NCBI GenBank assembly: GCA_017305055.1
Contig: JAFKMZ010000011.1
Coordinates: 94,875 to 158,874 of the forward strand
Length of the DNA stretch: 64,000 nucleotides
Direction of reading: 5' to 3'
DNA from: Lysobacterales bacterium
GTDB taxonomy: Bacteria > Pseudomonadota > Gammaproteobacteria > Xanthomonadales > Rhodanobacteraceae
Positions within the stretch are counted from its first letter, which is position 1; each line of letters starts with the position of its first letter. Below, one piece after another: positions 54,179 through 62,794 of this stretch. The position numbers and the translations under genes are program-made. The notes under the pieces were generated by a model. That model saw nothing but the letters and a program-made list of their open reading frames with translations, was not told where the DNA came from and did no database searches.

Positions 54179-57100
54179 CGACCGCAGCGCTGCCACCAAC
54201 GGGATCGCCGCCGCGGGCGTCGGTGATCAACCGCATCGTCGCCTTCGCGCTCGAGCAGCGCATGCTGATCGTGCTGCTTACGGTGTTGCTGGTGGGCGCG
54301 GGCGTATGGGCGCTGAAGCGTTTGCCGCTGGACGCCTACCCGGACCTCTCGCCGCCCATGGTGGACATCGTCACCCAGTGGCCCGGGCATTCGGCCGAGG
54401 AGGTGGAGCGCCTGATCACCATCCCGGTCGAGCTCGGCCTGAGCGACGTGCCGCAGCTGACGGTCAAGCGCTCGGTCTCGCTGTACGGCCTGTCCGATGT
54501 CACGCTGACCTTCACCGACGGCACCGACCGCTACTTTGCCCGCCAGCAGGTCTTCAACCGGCTGGGCGGTATCACCTTGCCCGGCGGGGTGAGTCCATCG
54601 GTGTCGCCGATGTCCTCGCCCTCCGGCCTGATCTACCGCTATGTCCTGCAAAGCAGCGACCGCACGCCGATGCAGCTCAAGACGCTGGACGACTGGGTGG
54701 TGGCGCCGCAATACCGCTCGGTGCCTGGCGTGGCGGACGATTCGGGCTTTGGCGGCGGCACCATGCAGTACCAGGTGCTGCTCGACCCGATGAAGATTGC
54801 CGGCGCCGGCCTGTCGGTGTCGCAGGTCGAGTCCGCGCTGGGCGCGAACAACAGCAACGGCGGCGGCGGCTTCTACTCGCAGGGCGGCCAGTTCTTCTAC
54901 GTGCGCGGGATCGGCCGCATCGAGACACTCGAGGACATCGGCAACATCGTGCTCGCCGTGCACAACGGCAACCCCGTGCTGGTGAAGGACGTCGGCCGCG
55001 TGCGCATCGGCATCGCGCCACGCCTCGGCGAGTTCGGCTACATGGGCCAGAACGACGCGGTGGAAGGCGTCATCCTGATGCGCACGGGCGAGAAGACCCA
55101 GGATGTGCTGACCCGGATCGAGGCCAAGACGCGCCAGCTCAACGACGAGCTGCTGCCCAAGGACGTCAAGGTCCATCCGTTCTACGACCTGAGCAACCTG
55201 ATCGCCGAAACCACGCACGTGGTCGAGCGCAACCTCGTGCTGGGCATGGTGCTGGTCATTGCCGTGCTGATCTTCTTCCTGTTCGACATCCGCGCCGGGC
55301 TCATCGTCGCGGTGACCATTCCGCTCGCCCTGCTGTTCGCGTTCCTGTGCATCGACCTGCAGGGCGCGTCGGCCAACCTGCTCTCCATTGGCGCGGTCGA
55401 CTTCGGCATCCTGGTCGACGGCGCCATCTTCATGGTCGAGAACGTCTTCCGCGAGCTGGCGAAGCGGCGCGGTACGGACTACGACATCCGCGAGGTCATC
55501 CGCGTGGCGGCCTCGGAAGTGGACCGCCCGCTGGTGTACGCGGTGGCGGTGATCGTGGCCAGCTTCCTGCCGATCTACGTGCTGACCGGGCCATCGGGCA
55601 CGCTGTTCAAGCCGATGGCCGACACCATGATCTTCGCCCTGATCGGCTCGCTGCTGGTCACGCTGACCCTGCTGCCGGTGCTGTGCGCGCTGCTCATGCG
55701 CAACGGCGTGCGCGAGCGGCGCAACGCGATGATGGAGAAAGTGCAGGCCTGGTACACGCGCTGGCTCACGCGCTGCCTGGCCTGGCGCTGGCGGGTGACC
55801 GGCATCTCGGCGGCCCTGCTGGTGCTGTGCCTGCTGCTGGTGCCGAGCATCGGCGCCGAGTTCATGCCGCACCTGGACGAGGGCGCGCTGTGGGTGCGCG
55901 CGACCATGCCGTATTCCATTTCCTATGACGAGGCCTCGAAGATCACCCCGCAGATCCGCGACATCCTGCGCTCGTTCCCGGTGGTGACCACCGTCACCTC
56001 CGAGCTTGGCCGGCCGGACGACGGCACCGATTCCACCGGCTTCTTCAACGTCGAGTTCTTCGTCGGCCTCAAGCCGTACTCGCAGTGGGGCGGCAAGTAC
56101 CGCAGCAAGCAGGATCTGATCAACGCCATCAACGCCAGGCTCGACGCCTTCCCCGGCATCGACTTCAACTACACGCAGCCGGCCGAGGACGCCGTCGACG
56201 AGGCCGAGACCGGCCTGAAGAGCGCGCTGGCGGTCAAGATCTACGGGCCCGACCTGGCCACCCTGCAGGAGAAGGGCAAGGCCATCAAGGAGGCGATGGA
56301 GCAGGTACGCGGCATCACCAACGTGACCCTGGTGCACGAGCTCGGGCAGCCCAGCCTGACCGTGCAGGTCGACCGGGCCAGGATCGCGCGCTACGGGCTG
56401 AACGTCGACGACATCAACAGCCTGCTCGAGGCTGCGGTCGCCGGCGGCGTGGCGACGCAGGTGGTGCAGGGCGAGAAGCAGTTCGACCTGGTGGTGCGGC
56501 TGGACCAGCAATACCGCGACAACCCGCAGGAGATTGGCGACATCCCGGTGGCCACCCCAGGTGGCCAGCAGGTCCCGCTGAAGGAGCTGGCGAAGATCCA
56601 GGTCAGCAACGGTGCCTCCTTCATCTATCGCGAGGACGATTCGCGCTACATCGGTGTGCAGTTCTCGGTCACCGGCCGCGACCTGGCCAGCGCGGTGAAC
56701 GATGCCATGGGGCAGGTCGCCGGCAAGGTGAAGCTGGGCCAGGGCTACCGCCTCGACTGGGGCGGCGAGTACAAGGAATACACCGCGTCGCGGGCGCAGA
56801 TGCAGGTCATCCTGCCGCTCACCGTGCTGCTGATCTTTGGCCTGCTGTTCGTGCTCTACGGCAATTTCAAGTTCCCGTTCATCACCGTGCTGAGCGTGCT
56901 GCTGACCGCCCCGATCGGCGCGATCCTCGCGCTGTGGGTCACCGGCACGCCGTTCTCGGTGTCCTCCGGTATCGGCTTCATCGTGCTGTTCGGCGTCTCG
57001 GTGCTGACCTCGGTGGTCTACATCTCCTGCGTCAACGAGCTGCGGCGCAACGGCATGGCGATGGACCAGGCGGTGTACGAGGCGGCGCTGCTGCGCCTGC

Positions 57101-57300
57101 GGCCGATCATGATGACCGCGCTGGTTGCCGCGCTCGGCCTGCTGCCGGCCGCGCTCGCCACCGGCGTCGGCACCGATTCGCAGCGCCCGTTCGCCCTGGT
57201 CATCGTCAGCGGCATGATCGCGCGCCTGGTCATCGGCATCTATCTCATGCCGGTGCTGTACGCCATGGTGGCGCGGCCCGACGATCGGCTGGAGGTGTGA
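54175..57300 (+). CDS. heavy-metal-efflux (CzcA/CusA-like) RND permease
   Basis: A 1041-residue RND permease. TM4 carries the HME signature GAVDFGILVDGAIFMVEN with Asp409 and Asp415. That pattern is typical of Czc/Cnr-type divalent-cation exporters rather than the drug-efflux DD motif. The N-terminus has FALEQR followed by LPLDAYPDLSPP, and the second-half start is GAEFMPHLDEGALWVRAT, both family hallmarks. The methionine triad of Cu/Ag pumps is not evident. Together with the NodT-type OMF and the adaptor it forms a complete export system, probably for Zn, Co, Ni or a small organic molecule. Confidence 0.92.
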   Translation: MTTAALPPTGSPPRASVINRIVAFALEQRMLIVLLTVLLVGAGVWALKRLPLDAYPDLSPPMVDIVTQWPGHSAEEVERLITIPVELGLSDVPQLTVKRSVSLYGLSDVTLTFTDGTDRYFARQQVFNRLGGITLPGGVSPSVSPMSSPSGLIYRYVLQSSDRTPMQLKTLDDWVVAPQYRSVPGVADDSGFGGGTMQYQVLLDPMKIAGAGLSVSQVESALGANNSNGGGGFYSQGGQFFYVRGIGRIETLEDIGNIVLAVHNGNPVLVKDVGRVRIGIAPRLGEFGYMGQNDAVEGVILMRTGEKTQDVLTRIEAKTRQLNDELLPKDVKVHPFYDLSNLIAETTHVVERNLVLGMVLVIAVLIFFLFDIRAGLIVAVTIPLALLFAFLCIDLQGASANLLSIGAVDFGILVDGAIFMVENVFRELAKRRGTDYDIREVIRVAASEVDRPLVYAVAVIVASFLPIYVLTGPSGTLFKPMADTMIFALIGSLLVTLTLLPVLCALLMRNGVRERRNAMMEKVQAWYTRWLTRCLAWRWRVTGISAALLVLCLLLVPSIGAEFMPHLDEGALWVRATMPYSISYDEASKITPQIRDILRSFPVVTTVTSELGRPDDGTDSTGFFNVEFFVGLKPYSQWGGKYRSKQDLINAINARLDAFPGIDFNYTQPAEDAVDEAETGLKSALAVKIYGPDLATLQEKGKAIKEAMEQVRGITNVTLVHELGQPSLTVQVDRARIARYGLNVDDINSLLEAAVAGGVATQVVQGEKQFDLVVRLDQQYRDNPQEIGDIPVATPGGQQVPLKELAKIQVSNGASFIYREDDSRYIGVQFSVTGRDLASAVNDAMGQVAGKVKLGQGYRLDWGGEYKEYTASRAQMQVILPLTVLLIFGLLFVLYGNFKFPFITVLSVLLTAPIGAILALWVTGTPFSVSSGIGFIVLFGVSVLTSVVYISCVNELRRNGMAMDQAVYEAALLRLRPIMMTALVAALGLLPAALATGVGTDSQRPFALVIVSGMIARLVIGIYLMPVLYAMVARPDDRLEV

Positions 57301-57388
57301 GCGGAACGTGACAGCTTGAAACAGGGGCAAAGGCTCGGCAGCCGCCGGGACCGGTGCATCCAGCGGGTTCCTGCGGGGGATACCAACC

Positions 57389-58900
57389 ATGGCAAGCAGT
57401 GAGGCACGCGACGTCGAAACAAAGCGCCCGGTCCGCGGAGACCGGGGACTGGTGCGCACCCTGGGCGCCGTCGCGGTGGCGCTGTCGGCGGTCGCCCAGG
57501 AATACGGCAGCGGCATCAACTTCGTGATGCCGCGCAGCCTGGAAAGCTACCCGGCCGCCGAAGGGCTGGTGCCGCTGGCGATGCTCGTCGCCGGCCTCGT
57601 GCTCATCCCCGAGGTCGTACTCTTCGCCCGCTACTCGGCGGTGATGCCGCGCGCCGGTTCCACCTATGTGTGGTTGACGCGCGGGCTCGGCCCGTACGCC
57701 GGGTTTGCCATCGCCTTCCTCTGGTTCATCGGCATCTGCGGCGCCATCGGCTTCCTGGCGTTTGCCGCCGGTACCTTCATCGACGATGCCGCCCAGGCCA
57801 GCGGCCTGGCCACGCACTGGTTCACGACGCGCAGCGGGCATCTGCTCACGGGCCTGGCCGCGATCTGGCTGATCACGGCGCTGCACCTGAGCGGAGTGAG
57901 GAACTACGGCTATCTGCTCTATGTCGCCGGCGCCCTGGTGGTGCTGGCGGCGGCGATCGTGATCGTGACCGGCTTTGCGACGACGCCCGAGAGCGCCATG
58001 CTGCGGCTCACCGACGCGGTCGGCTTTCGTCCCGAACCGCGGCCGTCGCAGCCCTCGTGGGCGGCGTTCGTGTCAGTGATCGGCCTGTTCATGTTTGCCT
58101 ATGGCGGGCTGGAGGCCTCCACCTCGCTGGGCGGGGAAGTGGCCGACGCGCACCGCAACATGCCGCGCGGCATCGTGGCCGGCTGGGCCATTGCCCTGGT
58201 GCTGTACACCCTGGTCTCGTATGCGCTGTTCCACGCGGTACCGTGGTGGAGCGCCATACCCATCCTCGAATCCGGGCACGGCGACCTGCTGACGACGCCA
58301 GCCCTGATCGGGCTGCTGGCGCCGCGCGCCATCGCCGTGTTCCTCAACATCCTGGTGGCGGTCATCGTGGTCAAGACCATCGCGCCGCAACTGCTCGACG
58401 CCAGCCGCTTCCTGTTTGCCTGGGCGGAGGACGGCTTCATCCCGCATCGGTTCGCCAGCACCAATGCCGCCCGTGCGCCGGCGTCGGCCATCGTGCTGGC
58501 CGCCAGCCTCAGCTGCCTGTTCCTGATCGATGCCGTATTCGGCGGCTGGCAGATCGGCGTGACTCTGCGCGCGGTGAGCATCGCCATCGTGTTCTCGGCG
58601 CTGGGGCTGGCGACCGCGCTGCTGGCCTGGTGGCCCAGCTGGCGGCGGGCGCGCGCGTTCGCCGCCGACTGCACACGCGGCGGCTGGGTGAAAGGCATTG
58701 CCGTGTGCGCGGTGCTCATCGGCGTGGTCCTCATCGCATCCGTCGTCCATGAGCGCGGTACCGCGTGGTATTTCCAGCCCTGGTTCCAGCTTGCCGTGGC
58801 CGCGCTGGTTTCCGTCCTGCTGGCCATGCTGGCCAACCGGCGTGCCATCTCGCGTGGCGAGGACTTTTTTGCCCGTTTCCGGATACCGCCGCCACAATGA
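57389..58900 (+). CDS. APC superfamily amino-acid permease
   Basis: A 503-residue inner-membrane transporter with about 12 helices. It departs from the usual TM1 GxGIF motif (EYGSGINFVMP here) but keeps AVMPRAGSTYVWLTRGLGP after TM2, typical of the APC family. A cytoplasmic loop of about 25 residues precedes the last helices. The gene lies 88 bases after the RND permease and 29 before a threonine-synthase-like gene, with which it is probably co-transcribed. Transport of an amino acid related to that enzyme is plausible but unproven. Confidence 0.84.
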   Translation: MASSEARDVETKRPVRGDRGLVRTLGAVAVALSAVAQEYGSGINFVMPRSLESYPAAEGLVPLAMLVAGLVLIPEVVLFARYSAVMPRAGSTYVWLTRGLGPYAGFAIAFLWFIGICGAIGFLAFAAGTFIDDAAQASGLATHWFTTRSGHLLTGLAAIWLITALHLSGVRNYGYLLYVAGALVVLAAAIVIVTGFATTPESAMLRLTDAVGFRPEPRPSQPSWAAFVSVIGLFMFAYGGLEASTSLGGEVADAHRNMPRGIVAGWAIALVLYTLVSYALFHAVPWWSAIPILESGHGDLLTTPALIGLLAPRAIAVFLNILVAVIVVKTIAPQLLDASRFLFAWAEDGFIPHRFASTNAARAPASAIVLAASLSCLFLIDAVFGGWQIGVTLRAVSIAIVFSALGLATALLAWWPSWRRARAFAADCTRGGWVKGIAVCAVLIGVVLIASVVHERGTAWYFQPWFQLAVAALVSVLLAMLANRRAISRGEDFFARFRIPPPQ

Positions 58901-58929
58901 TGCAGCTTTCAACCACCCAGGAGTTCCCC

Positions 58930-60147
58930 ATGCGCTACAGCTACCTCACCGATCTCGAATGCCCGAAGGATGGGCGCCGCTACGATGCCGGCGTGCCGCA
59001 AAAGCTGTGTGCATGCGGTTCCCCGCTGCTGGCCCGCTACGACCTGGCAGCGCTCCGCGCGGAGGTGGCGCGCGATGACATCGGCGCCGGCTCGCCCACG
59101 CTGTGGCGCTACCACGCGCTGCTGCCGGTCGGTTCCAGCGACGCCGTCGTTTCCTTCGGCGAGGGCATGACGCCGATCTTCGGCCTGCCGCGGCACGGCC
59201 GGAAGATCGGCGTGCCCGGCCTGGTGGTGAAGGACGAGGGCACCCTGCCGACCGGCTCGTTCAAGGCGCGCGGTGCGGCAGTGGGCGTTTCCCGCGCCCG
59301 GGAGATCGGCATCCGGCGGATCGCGATGCCGACCAACGGCAACGCGGGCGCGGCCTGGTCCACCTACGCGGCGCGGGCCGGCATGGCCTCGCTCATCGTC
59401 ATGCCCAGGGCGGCGCCGGAAATCGCCCGCAAGGAGTGCGCCGTCACCGGCGCCCGGCTGTACCTGGTCGATGGCCTGATCGGCGATGCCGGCGCCATCG
59501 TGGGCCGGGCCGTGGCCAACAGCGACTGGTTCCCGGTGTCGACGCTGAAGGAGCCGTACCGGCTCGAAGGCAAGAAGACCATGGGCTTCGAGATCGCCGA
59601 GCAGCTGGGTTGGCGGGTGCCGGACGTGATCGTCTACCCCACCGGCGGTGGCGTCGGCCTGATCGGCATCTACAAGGGCCTGCGCGAGCTGCAGGAGCTG
59701 GGCTGGATCGGCGCCAAGCTGCCGAAGCTGGTCGCGGTGCAGGCAGAGGGCTGTGCGCCGATCGTCCGTGCCTTCGAGGCCGGAGCGGAGCATGCGGAGC
59801 CCTGGCAGGACGCCGAGACCGTGGCCTTCGGCATCAACGTCGCCTCGGCCATCGGCGACTTCCTGATCCTCGAGGCGATCCGTGCGACCGGCGGCTGCGC
59901 GGTGGCCGTGAGCGACACCGAGATCCTGCAGCAACTGGCCGACGTGGGCCGCCGCGACGGCGCCTTCTTCTGCCCCGAGGGCGCGGCCACCCTGGCGGCC
60001 GTGGCCAAGTTGCGTTCCGGCGGATGGCTGGATGGCAGCGAGGAAGTCCTGGTGCTCAACACCGGCACCGGCCTCAAGTACCCGGACACGGTGAGCGCCA
60101 ACCCGCCCGTGCTGCCGATCGGCGGCAGCATCCCCATGCTGGACTAG
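58930..60147 (+). CDS. threonine-synthase-like PLP-dependent enzyme
   Basis: A 405-residue fold-type II PLP enzyme of the threonine synthase/dehydratase group. An N-terminal zinc-ribbon-like element (LECPKDG and LCACGSPLL) precedes the catalytic domain. The PLP lysine lies in LPTGSFKARGA. Other motifs are PTNGNAGAAW (substrate carboxylate loop) and the phosphate-binding YPTGGGVGLIGI. This subgroup often lacks confirmed threonine synthase activity, and no thrA or thrB genes are near. The ATG at 58930 has GGAG six bases upstream; longer frames reach back into the permease gene. Confidence 0.85.
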   Translation: MRYSYLTDLECPKDGRRYDAGVPQKLCACGSPLLARYDLAALRAEVARDDIGAGSPTLWRYHALLPVGSSDAVVSFGEGMTPIFGLPRHGRKIGVPGLVVKDEGTLPTGSFKARGAAVGVSRAREIGIRRIAMPTNGNAGAAWSTYAARAGMASLIVMPRAAPEIARKECAVTGARLYLVDGLIGDAGAIVGRAVANSDWFPVSTLKEPYRLEGKKTMGFEIAEQLGWRVPDVIVYPTGGGVGLIGIYKGLRELQELGWIGAKLPKLVAVQAEGCAPIVRAFEAGAEHAEPWQDAETVAFGINVASAIGDFLILEAIRATGGCAVAVSDTEILQQLADVGRRDGAFFCPEGAATLAAVAKLRSGGWLDGSEEVLVLNTGTGLKYPDTVSANPPVLPIGGSIPMLD

Positions 60148-60239
60148 GTCTGGACGCCAGTGCGGCTGGGGCGCGCGCCACAACAAAGGGGCAGACATTG
60201 GTACCGCATTGGTTCATTCAGTCACGTACTGCAAGGATG

Positions 60240-60252
60240 CATTACAGTAATG
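60240..60252. promoter_or_regulatory. 13-bp palindromic operator candidate for the TA pair
   Basis: CATTAC-A-GTAATG is a perfect palindrome, AT-rich against the background, 26 bases upstream of the antitoxin ATG. AbrB-type antitoxins commonly autorepress through such sites. Confidence 0.6.
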
Positions 60253-60278
60253 AGGCATGCATGAGACGAGGCCTAATC

Positions 60279-60509
60279 ATGAACGCCGTCGCGAAGATCA
60301 CCACCAAGGGCCAAACCACGATCCCGGCCGGCATCCGCGAAGCCTTGCAGGTTACCCCCGGTGATTCACTGGTGTGGGAGATGCAGCCTGACGGTACTGC
60401 GCGCGTGCGCCGCCTGCATCCGCTGGACGTCGAATACCTGAAGGCCGTCGAGGGCACGCTCACCGAGTGGGCCACGCGTGAGGATGAGGAAGCCTACGGT
60501 GGGCTTTGA
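60279..60509 (+). CDS. AbrB/MazE-type antitoxin
   Basis: A 76-residue swapped-hairpin AbrB-fold protein: AKITTKGQTTIPAGIREAL is the DNA-binding half. The C-terminal 35 residues are acidic (EGTLTEWATREDEEAYG), as expected for the toxin-neutralising tail. The ATG at 60279 has GAGG seven bases upstream; an ATG at 60261 is in frame but would precede it. It overlaps the toxin gene by 11 bases. It probably binds the palindrome at 60240-60252. Confidence 0.88.
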   Translation: MNAVAKITTKGQTTIPAGIREALQVTPGDSLVWEMQPDGTARVRRLHPLDVEYLKAVEGTLTEWATREDEEAYGGL

Positions 60510-60843
60510 ACGTTGGCAGGTGGTGCGGGTGCCGTTTCCCTTCACCGACCGCGCCGCCAGCAAAATCCGGCCGGCACTGGTGCTCTCCGCTGCGGACTCA
60601 TTCAACAACCTGGCGGGCCATGTGGTGCTGGGCATGCTCACCTCGGCTGGTCACGCACCATGGCCGCTGGATTGCCCCATCGGGGACCTTGCCGCTGCCG
60701 GCCTGCCCGTCCCGACGGTGTTGCGCATGAAATTGTTCACGCTCGATGCGCGCTTGATCCGCGCACCGCTCGGGCAACTGGCCATGCCCGATCGCACCCG
60801 CGTCGCGGGCGCTCTCGCGCAACTGTGGGGTGAGGACAAGTAA
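60499..60843 (+). CDS. MazF/PemK-type toxin
   Basis: A 114-residue PemK/MazF-fold protein, expected to be a ribosome-independent or -associated mRNA endoribonuclease. The motifs are WQVVRVPFPFTD at strand 1, KIRPALVLS with the catalytic Arg region, and a C-terminal LFTLDARLIRAPLGQL. I chose the GTG at 60499 (GAGGAA seven bases upstream); GTG and ATG codons at 60478 and 60484 would add seven and five residues. Overlap with the antitoxin gives the usual coupling. Confidence 0.87.
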   Translation: MGFERWQVVRVPFPFTDRAASKIRPALVLSAADSFNNLAGHVVLGMLTSAGHAPWPLDCPIGDLAAAGLPVPTVLRMKLFTLDARLIRAPLGQLAMPDRTRVAGALAQLWGEDK

Positions 60844-60875
60844 GCGCACCCTGTGGGATGACACTGTGCACGCGG

Positions 60876-62441
60876 TCACTGCGTTGCGGAATCACGCACG
60901 GCCGATGCGACGAGATCTGCGACCTGGTGCCACGGCACCGGGCCCTGGTGCATCGCGAAAACGGTATCGACGTGCAGATGCTCGCGGTCGACCGCTTCCA
61001 TCACCTCCCGCATGAGCTCCAGGTCGTACAGCTTGTGCGGGGACTCGAGCACGAGGGTGTCACTGGCGTACAACAGCTTGCGGGCCGGGAAATAGACCAT
61101 GTATTGGCGACCCGTCGACGCGCCGCGCAGCGGGTACAGGACGGCCCGGTTCGGTCCACGACCCACGACGCGCTTGCCGGAAACGGTGATCCAGCGGGCT
61201 GGCGTCGGGTGGGTTTGCAGAGCGTCAGGGCGCAGGGTGTGCGGCGCTGCCACCATGCGCTGGAGAATCGGCAGGTTCAGGTCGAGCGCGTACACGGGCA
61301 AGCCGTCGGCCACGGCCTCGCGCACCCCGGCAAGGTGCGGCCATGAATCCGATGTGGTCAGCACGCCATTGACCGGCAAGGCTGGATACAGCTCGTGCGC
61401 CTTGTCCAGCACGCCCTTGACGAAGGCGGGGCCGATCGGTGCTTCCAGTACCAGCACACCGTCGTCCTGCTTGATCAGCGTCACGTTCCACGGGCCCTGG
61501 AAGAGATCGATGCCAGGCGCCAGCTCGACGTGCCTGGTGACACCGAACGCCATGTACCGGAAGCCACGCCGGGCGCTTTCTTTGGCGGCGGTGGCGTCCA
61601 TGGCGAAGAGCTTGTCGTCCAGTTTCGGGTTGAAGGTCGCGTCGAGCACCTGGGCGGATGCCCATGGCAGGCCGTTGCGCTCCTCGACCCAGCCGGTGGG
61701 ACGCACGCCGCCGTGCACGACCTTCCAATTGCTGAAGTACACGCGCTGCGTGACATCGCCCCATGCGTACCAGAAGTCATCGAACGTCCGCGTGCTCTCC
61801 ATCGCGTCAGGCAGATGGTTGAACCGGTTGAGCAGGACCTTGACCGGGCGCCCGTGCCAGTCGAACGCCACCACCGCATGCGGCGTGGCGCGGATGACCT
61901 CGTCGGGCATGAAATGCAGATCGCCCGCTGCCGCGGCGTTGAGCAGCAGGCGTTCAGGACCCAGGGCCAGGATGGCGCGCGCCTGATCGATCGCGGTGAG
62001 CGGGCCGGGCTTGTCGCCGCCCGGCGTGCGCACCACCGCGGCCTCCGGCGTTGCGACGACTGTCGTTGTCGAGTTTGCCTGGTTCGGGCCGGTATCGCTC
62101 TGTGGCCAAATGCTGTGCGTGCCGGTGACGACAAACCCCTTGTCGAAATCCACCGTGCGTTGAACGCGCGCGTAGGCGGTCAGGAACGGTTCCTGTCGAT
62201 AGGACTGCTCGGCGAGGGAACGATGCTCGATGATGTCCAGGCGTTCGCTATGGATCCCCGCAAGCTTCCCGGCCCCTCCCATCGCGGTGATTGCCAGCGC
62301 GACGCATTGCTGTGGGGTGGCCTGTTCGCAGCCTGGATGGATCGATCCGGTGGTGGCGGCACTGGGCGCGGCGTTCGCGGGCAGTTGCACAGCCAGGGTG
62401 GCAGCGACGGCGACGGCGGTCAGGCGAATCAGGCGGCTCAT
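60876..62441 (-). CDS. secreted metallo-beta-lactamase-fold protein with degenerate metal site
   Basis: A 521-residue exported protein (signal peptide about residues 1-25, ending ANAAP). The first half is a helical/beta lipoprotein-like region. The second half follows the metallo-beta-lactamase order with IDLFQGPWNVTLIKQDDGVLVLEAP, VNGVLTTSDSWPHLAGVREAVADGLPVYA, and a YFPARKLLYASDTL segment. The zinc motif HxHxDH is reduced to SDSWPH, so only the last His is kept and normal hydrolase activity is doubtful. The ATG at 62441 follows GGAGCCGGAAC. It converges on the toxin gene with a 32-base gap. The role is unknown. Confidence 0.72.
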   Translation of the reverse strand: MSRLIRLTAVAVAATLAVQLPANAAPSAATTGSIHPGCEQATPQQCVALAITAMGGAGKLAGIHSERLDIIEHRSLAEQSYRQEPFLTAYARVQRTVDFDKGFVVTGTHSIWPQSDTGPNQANSTTTVVATPEAAVVRTPGGDKPGPLTAIDQARAILALGPERLLLNAAAAGDLHFMPDEVIRATPHAVVAFDWHGRPVKVLLNRFNHLPDAMESTRTFDDFWYAWGDVTQRVYFSNWKVVHGGVRPTGWVEERNGLPWASAQVLDATFNPKLDDKLFAMDATAAKESARRGFRYMAFGVTRHVELAPGIDLFQGPWNVTLIKQDDGVLVLEAPIGPAFVKGVLDKAHELYPALPVNGVLTTSDSWPHLAGVREAVADGLPVYALDLNLPILQRMVAAPHTLRPDALQTHPTPARWITVSGKRVVGRGPNRAVLYPLRGASTGRQYMVYFPARKLLYASDTLVLESPHKLYDLELMREVMEAVDREHLHVDTVFAMHQGPVPWHQVADLVASAVRDSATQ

Positions 62442-62794
62442 GTTCCGGCTCCAATGGCAATGCTTCCGTGGCAGGCAGCGTTGCTGACGCGGTGTGCCGT
62501 TTGCGCCTGCGCCAGCGCCGGACCGAACCCGAAACCCTTCAGCTCCTGTTGCCAGGTCCGAGGCCGCCCCGGCGCCTTCGCGTGTCCGTTGGTGCCGGTC
62601 GGCCTGGCAACAACCATTCGGGCGATGCTGCTGCCGATGTGGCAGCCGAGGAAGATCGGGCGCAGCGACCCGCCGATGTCCCAGGGCTTCCACTCGAATT
62701 CGCGCTGGAAGTACGGGATCGCATGGCGTCCCCCACGAAGGCGGCGCACCAGGGTGGTGAGGCTGGCGTGATCCGGCTCCTGCGCATCCGTCAT
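62438..62794 (-). pseudogene. N-terminal fragment of a DUF262 protein
   Basis: Residues 10-52 (LTTLVRRLRGG, IPYFQREFEWKPWDIGG, LRPIFL) match the start of DUF262 proteins, nuclease or defence proteins of the GmrSD/BrxU type, usually 350-600 residues. After about residue 55 the homology ends and the frame runs into unrelated Pro/Ala/Gly-rich sequence to residue 118, so the catalytic core is missing. Its ATG overlaps the type ISP stop by four bases and its stop overlaps the start of the next gene by four. It was probably once part of the restriction locus. Confidence 0.7.

Noticed and set aside
54094-57519. 1141-codon open frame antisense to the second RND permease
   Set aside because: Same low-complexity His/Asp/Gln-rich composition and full overlap with a well-supported permease gene.
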